Assembly: GCA_036937835.1 (NCBI GenBank)
Contig: CM072880.1
Coordinates: 12,716,501-12,780,500 of the forward strand
Direction of reading: 5' to 3'
Length of the DNA stretch: 64,000 bases
Source of the DNA: Pampus argenteus
Taxonomy: Eukaryota > Chordata > Actinopteri > Scombriformes > Stromateidae
The position numbers and the translations under genes were made by a program. Below, one piece after another: positions 61,491 to 64,000 of the stretch. The notes below the pieces were generated by a model. The model was not told the DNA's origin. It did not search any database and saw only the letters and a list, made by a program, of their open reading frames with translations. Numbering within the stretch: the stretch's first letter is position 1; each line of letters starts with the position of its first letter.

Positions 61491-62076
61491 TGAGCTGCAG
61501 ATACAAACTATACATGTATAGATTTTTTTTTAGTCCTCTCACCCTTCTTCTTCTTTTGCATTGTAGGAAGTAACGGACCCCAGAAGTTCTGCATTGAGAA
61601 AGTGGGGAAGGATACGTGGCTTCCAAGGAGCCACACATGGTGAGTTCCTGTGGTGGAAACGGGCCTAATGAGTCATGGGAGTCATTTCTCTCTCCAGGAT
61701 TATATTATAATATTATATTAGTACTCACAGATTAAAAGTTAATTATGATTCAAATCATATACATAATGAATAGACTTCACACTTTGTAAAATTCAATGAT
61801 GTATCATCATATCATGTGTTTATGTGTTTCCATATTCTCTATCAATAGTTTTATTAATTACAGCATACGGCTAATTATAAATGTTTGACCTTATAGTCGC
61901 AGTGAAACAGAATTTGGAGTGTCTTTAGCAAGACTCAAATTGTTAATCTTTGGTCCTCTCTCTGTTGTCTTCTCAGTTTTAACCGCCTGGACCTGCCCCC
62001 TTACAAAAGCTTCGAGCAGCTGAAAGAGAAGCTCCTCTTCGCCATCGAGGAAACGGAAGGATTTGGCCAAGAATAG
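47797..62076 (+). CDS. wwp1: WWP1, NEDD4-family HECT E3 ubiquitin ligase
   Basis: Transfers ubiquitin from an E2 to PPxY-bearing substrates at membranes and endosomes. Twenty-three coding exons: 47797-47866, 48045-48183, 49495-49619, 49858-50010, 50249-50321, 51991-52172, 53838-54297, 54378-54473, 55067-55241, 56548-56602, 56959-57043, 58199-58327, 58522-58594, 58710-58781, 58939-59027, 59261-59420, 59775-59908, 60462-60602, 60700-60820, 60995-61099, 61345-61441, 61567-61639, 61977-62076. The sum is 2907 nt, 968 aa (human 922). Start MATASSTAESSHNHRG matches the family N-terminus. Domains: C2 about 20-140; Ser/Pro/Ala-rich linker about 165-395; WW1 402-424, WW2 434-456, WW3 509-531, WW4 549-571 (first to second aromatic; WW4 ends in Phe); HECT about 610-968. 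The catalytic Cys is Cys936 in RSHTCFNRLDLPPY, 32 residues from the end GFGQE. The intron after 59420 has a GC donor. Extra length lies in the linker. Confidence 0.96.
53838..54297 (+). CDS. wwp1: Wwp1 exon 7: low-complexity linker before the WW domains
   Basis: The largest coding exon, residues about 248-400. It encodes a VNGES start shared with other WWP1 proteins, then runs of Pro (GTPPPPPPSPPP), Ala (AAAAAA) and Ser (NSSSSSSSPP), reflecting CCT/GCT/TCC-type repeats around 54042-54170. This expansion accounts for most of the 46-residue excess over human WWP1. Confidence 0.9.
54378..58327 (+). CDS. wwp1: Wwp1 exons 8-12: four WW domains
   Basis: WW1 lies in 54378-54473, WW2 in 55067-55241, WW3 across 56548-56602 and 56959-57043, and WW4 in 58199-58327. 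Each has the signature Trp, a YYVDHNTRTTTW-like or YFVNHNTKTTQW core and a Pro after it. WW1 and WW2 are almost adjacent (PQPLPPGWE spacing), as in the family. They bind PPxY motifs in substrates and adaptors. Confidence 0.93.
57644..57677. repeat. (TA)n microsatellite in a wwp1 intron
   Basis: An uninterrupted AT/TA run of about 33 bp in the intron between 57043 and 58199. Confidence 0.9.
61567..62076 (+). CDS. wwp1: Wwp1 exons 22-23: HECT C-lobe with catalytic cysteine
   Basis: The codon of catalytic Cys936 is split: TG ends exon 22 at 61639 and T opens exon 23 at 61977. Exon 22 carries the GSNGPQKFCIEKVG strand; exon 23 carries FNRLDLPPYKS and the C-terminal EGFGQE. The TAG stop is at 62074-62076. 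Confidence 0.93.
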
Positions 62077-62690
62077 ATGGAGGAGTCGTCTCGTGTTTCT
62101 CTCTTCTCCCCATCGCTGTTTATTCAGCCAAGTAAAACAAACAAAGAAAACATTGCACAAGATAACCACCAATGTATATAAGCTATTTTATCATTTTAAA
62201 CCAAATCTTAATTTGCAGCATCATTTTTGCCGCAAACCTGCCCCCACACCCCGCCGCAGCCCTTATATATGATATGATATGATACCCCATCATGAAATAT
62301 GCAAGCATTTCAGCATTTTTGCTCTTCTGTTTAAGAACAGAAATCATGGATATTTTTGAAATGTCCTCCTCACTGCTGGCTGGCTTTTTAAGAGACAGAA
62401 AGTGTCGTTGAGAGGATTTTATAGTAGAAGCGCAATCTTCTTTTAAAGCTCTAGTTCTATAGAGCTTTTAAAAGGCGAGTGTAGTATCTGGGTCTGGTGC
62501 CTGATCTATGTTTTTTTTTTTGTGTGTCTCCTCTGTTGGACTCGTAGTAATTGTTGCAATTATTTTTTGCGTGCTTGCATGGCTGCCTCTGAAGATGAGA
62601 AGACTGCTGTGACCACCTTTCACCACACACACACATACACAAATACATTTTTAGCGTTTGTTTTTTTTAATAAAACCATCATCATCAAAA
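62077..62690 (+). other. wwp1: Wwp1 3' UTR
   Basis: Follows the stop codon. AATAAA at 62669-62674 is the first good poly(A) signal; another is at 63830-63835, so the true end may be farther. No coding potential. Confidence 0.55.
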
Positions 62691-64000
62691 AGGCACAGTG
62701 TTCAGAATGAGACTAATCCGAAGAAGAGAATAACACCGACACACAGTTTTTCTCTCGATGAGATTCTCGACACCAGGACGGAGACAGAAGCATCATCAGG
62801 TCCTGCTGTTTGGATCAAGTTAAACTTGAACAGCTTTTCTGTGACCAAGTTCCTGGAGAAAGCCTACTATATCAAAAGGAATATGGGGACTGTGGTGGAA
62901 ATATCCTTAATGGATTTAAAAAGAGTGAACATTGAGTGTTGTGGGGATCGTGGTTCATAGCGCTGCCAGACTGAAGCACCAGGGTGACGCACAGTAAGTC
63001 GCAACTCAAAAAAAACCAAACAAAAAAACCAAACAAAAAAACCAAACAAAATTCTGTACTCGGCTGATTCTCTGTTTGCCTTTTTTGAGTTTATGATCTC
63101 CGTCTATAAATTGTCTCCAGTCCTGTGACACCCACTGTGGTTTAAAGAGCACAAACATGATTCTGCTCATTTGATAACATTGATTTCAGCTCTCAGTTAT
63201 AGATACCCTTACAATTCATTGCAAATATTATAACACGATGCATACCAAATGATACCATAAATATTATAGACAACACATAATAACTGAAATAATAACTTAT
63301 GTTGTAGTAAGATCCAAAGGACATCTTATTCATTCTTCATTTAGTAACCGTTAACTAATCACAACCAAAGCCAGTACTGTTGCTTTATTGCCTTTATCTT
63401 GTCAGTAAATGTCCTTTAAAGTTCCATGCATAATTTGTTGTTTTTTATTTGGTCAATGATCATAGAGTAGATTACAGGTGCTGCACTGTAAACATTTCAT
63501 GTCTTGAATGACTTGAAAGCAATATGACATATATTAATATAGCATGCAGGCAGCACAGAGTGGTGACTGGTCAGAAACGAGATAAGTGTTAAACACAACT
63601 TTTGGGGGGCTTCTGAAAGTATTAACTGGGTACAGATTGTTAGAAAATAACAACTCTGTTTATAGACAGTGTGTATCTGCTATCTGGCTGCGTAGTCGTC
63701 AGTGTGAGTGTGAAAGATTGAAGCCATAGTTCCTGAACAGCTGCTGCTCCTCCTTTTCCCTCAGATCATTATGTTTAATTTATTCAGCCCATGTTCAAGC
63801 TCATTTTAAGGGTTTTTGAGCCTTACTTCAATAAATTTGGAAAGTCAAGGTTGACTAAAATCACATACAAATAACAATTACAAGACTCCACTAATGAGAC
63901 TCTAAAATGCCACAGACCAGATGACGTGGAAACCGTCCACAGTTACTCCTCAGCTGTCTAAAAGCCTGTTTGGAGACGTAAGCAGCAGCAGCGAGCCTGG
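62691..64000. other. Downstream of wwp1, no recognised gene
   Basis: AT-rich sequence. It contains a short tandem array of CCAAACAAAAAAA units at about 63015-63052 and an AATAAA at 63830-63835. It may be the distal wwp1 3' UTR or intergenic DNA. Confidence 0.5.

Noticed and set aside
1..64000. tRNA, rRNA or microRNA genes
   Set aside because: I saw no intact cloverleaf, rRNA core or known microRNA hairpin. The tRNA-like patch in a serpin intron is too decayed to be a gene.

Overview
The window looks like nuclear DNA from a ray-finned (teleost) fish. It has AT-rich non-coding sequence, many CA/TG and poly-T microsatellites, small exons (55-460 bp) with GT-AG borders, a Tc1-like transposon of the type common in fishes, and decayed LINE and BEL/Pao fragments. 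It also carries an agouti-family gene beside wwp1, an arrangement I associate with teleosts. All gene models below were joined by hand from splice signals, frame continuity and knowledge of the protein families.

Layout, left to right. (1) Positions 1-10.7 kb, minus strand: two tandem clade B serpin genes of the leukocyte elastase inhibitor (serpinb1) type. The left copy A runs off the window's left edge. The right copy B is complete (436 codons in nine coding exons) and has an inhibitory hinge and a reactive loop. The copies share exon borders and stretches of intron, but differ in a Met/Gln-rich loop exon. A BEL/Pao pol remnant and a hairpin-like repeat lie between them. (2) 11.9-22.4 kb, plus strand: snx16, a PX-domain sorting nexin with a C-terminal coiled coil. 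Its last coding exon is uncertain. A Tc1-like element with long terminal inverted repeats and an internal deletion sits in its last intron. (3) 22.4-35.4 kb: a gene desert holding one striking insertion, a GC-rich LTR retrotransposon (29619-31979). It has 355-bp LTRs that differ at one position, a 5-bp target duplication, and a single gag-like ORF with a SCAN-like segment and a CCHC zinc knuckle, but no pol. A LINE reverse transcriptase fragment follows it. (4) 35.4-38.7 kb, plus strand: an agouti-signalling/agouti-related gene (asip2 type), three coding exons, 140 codons, with nine rather than ten cysteines in its knot domain. (5) About 42.6-62.7 kb, plus strand: wwp1, a HECT E3 ubiquitin ligase with 23 coding exons, 968 aa, C2 + four WW + HECT. 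Its likely first exon contains a 45-bp triplicated repeat. The remainder to 64 kb is 3' UTR and intergenic sequence.

Functionally these are independent genes: protease inhibition (serpins), endosomal sorting (snx16), melanocortin-receptor antagonism (agouti family) and ubiquitination (wwp1). The wwp1-agouti linkage parallels ITCH-ASIP and WWP2-AGRP in tetrapods and points to an ancient duplicated block. The best candidate for something undescribed is the gag-only, SCAN-bearing LTR element, which looks recently mobile. The next most interesting are the Met/Gln-repeat serpin loop and the nine-cysteine agouti domain.
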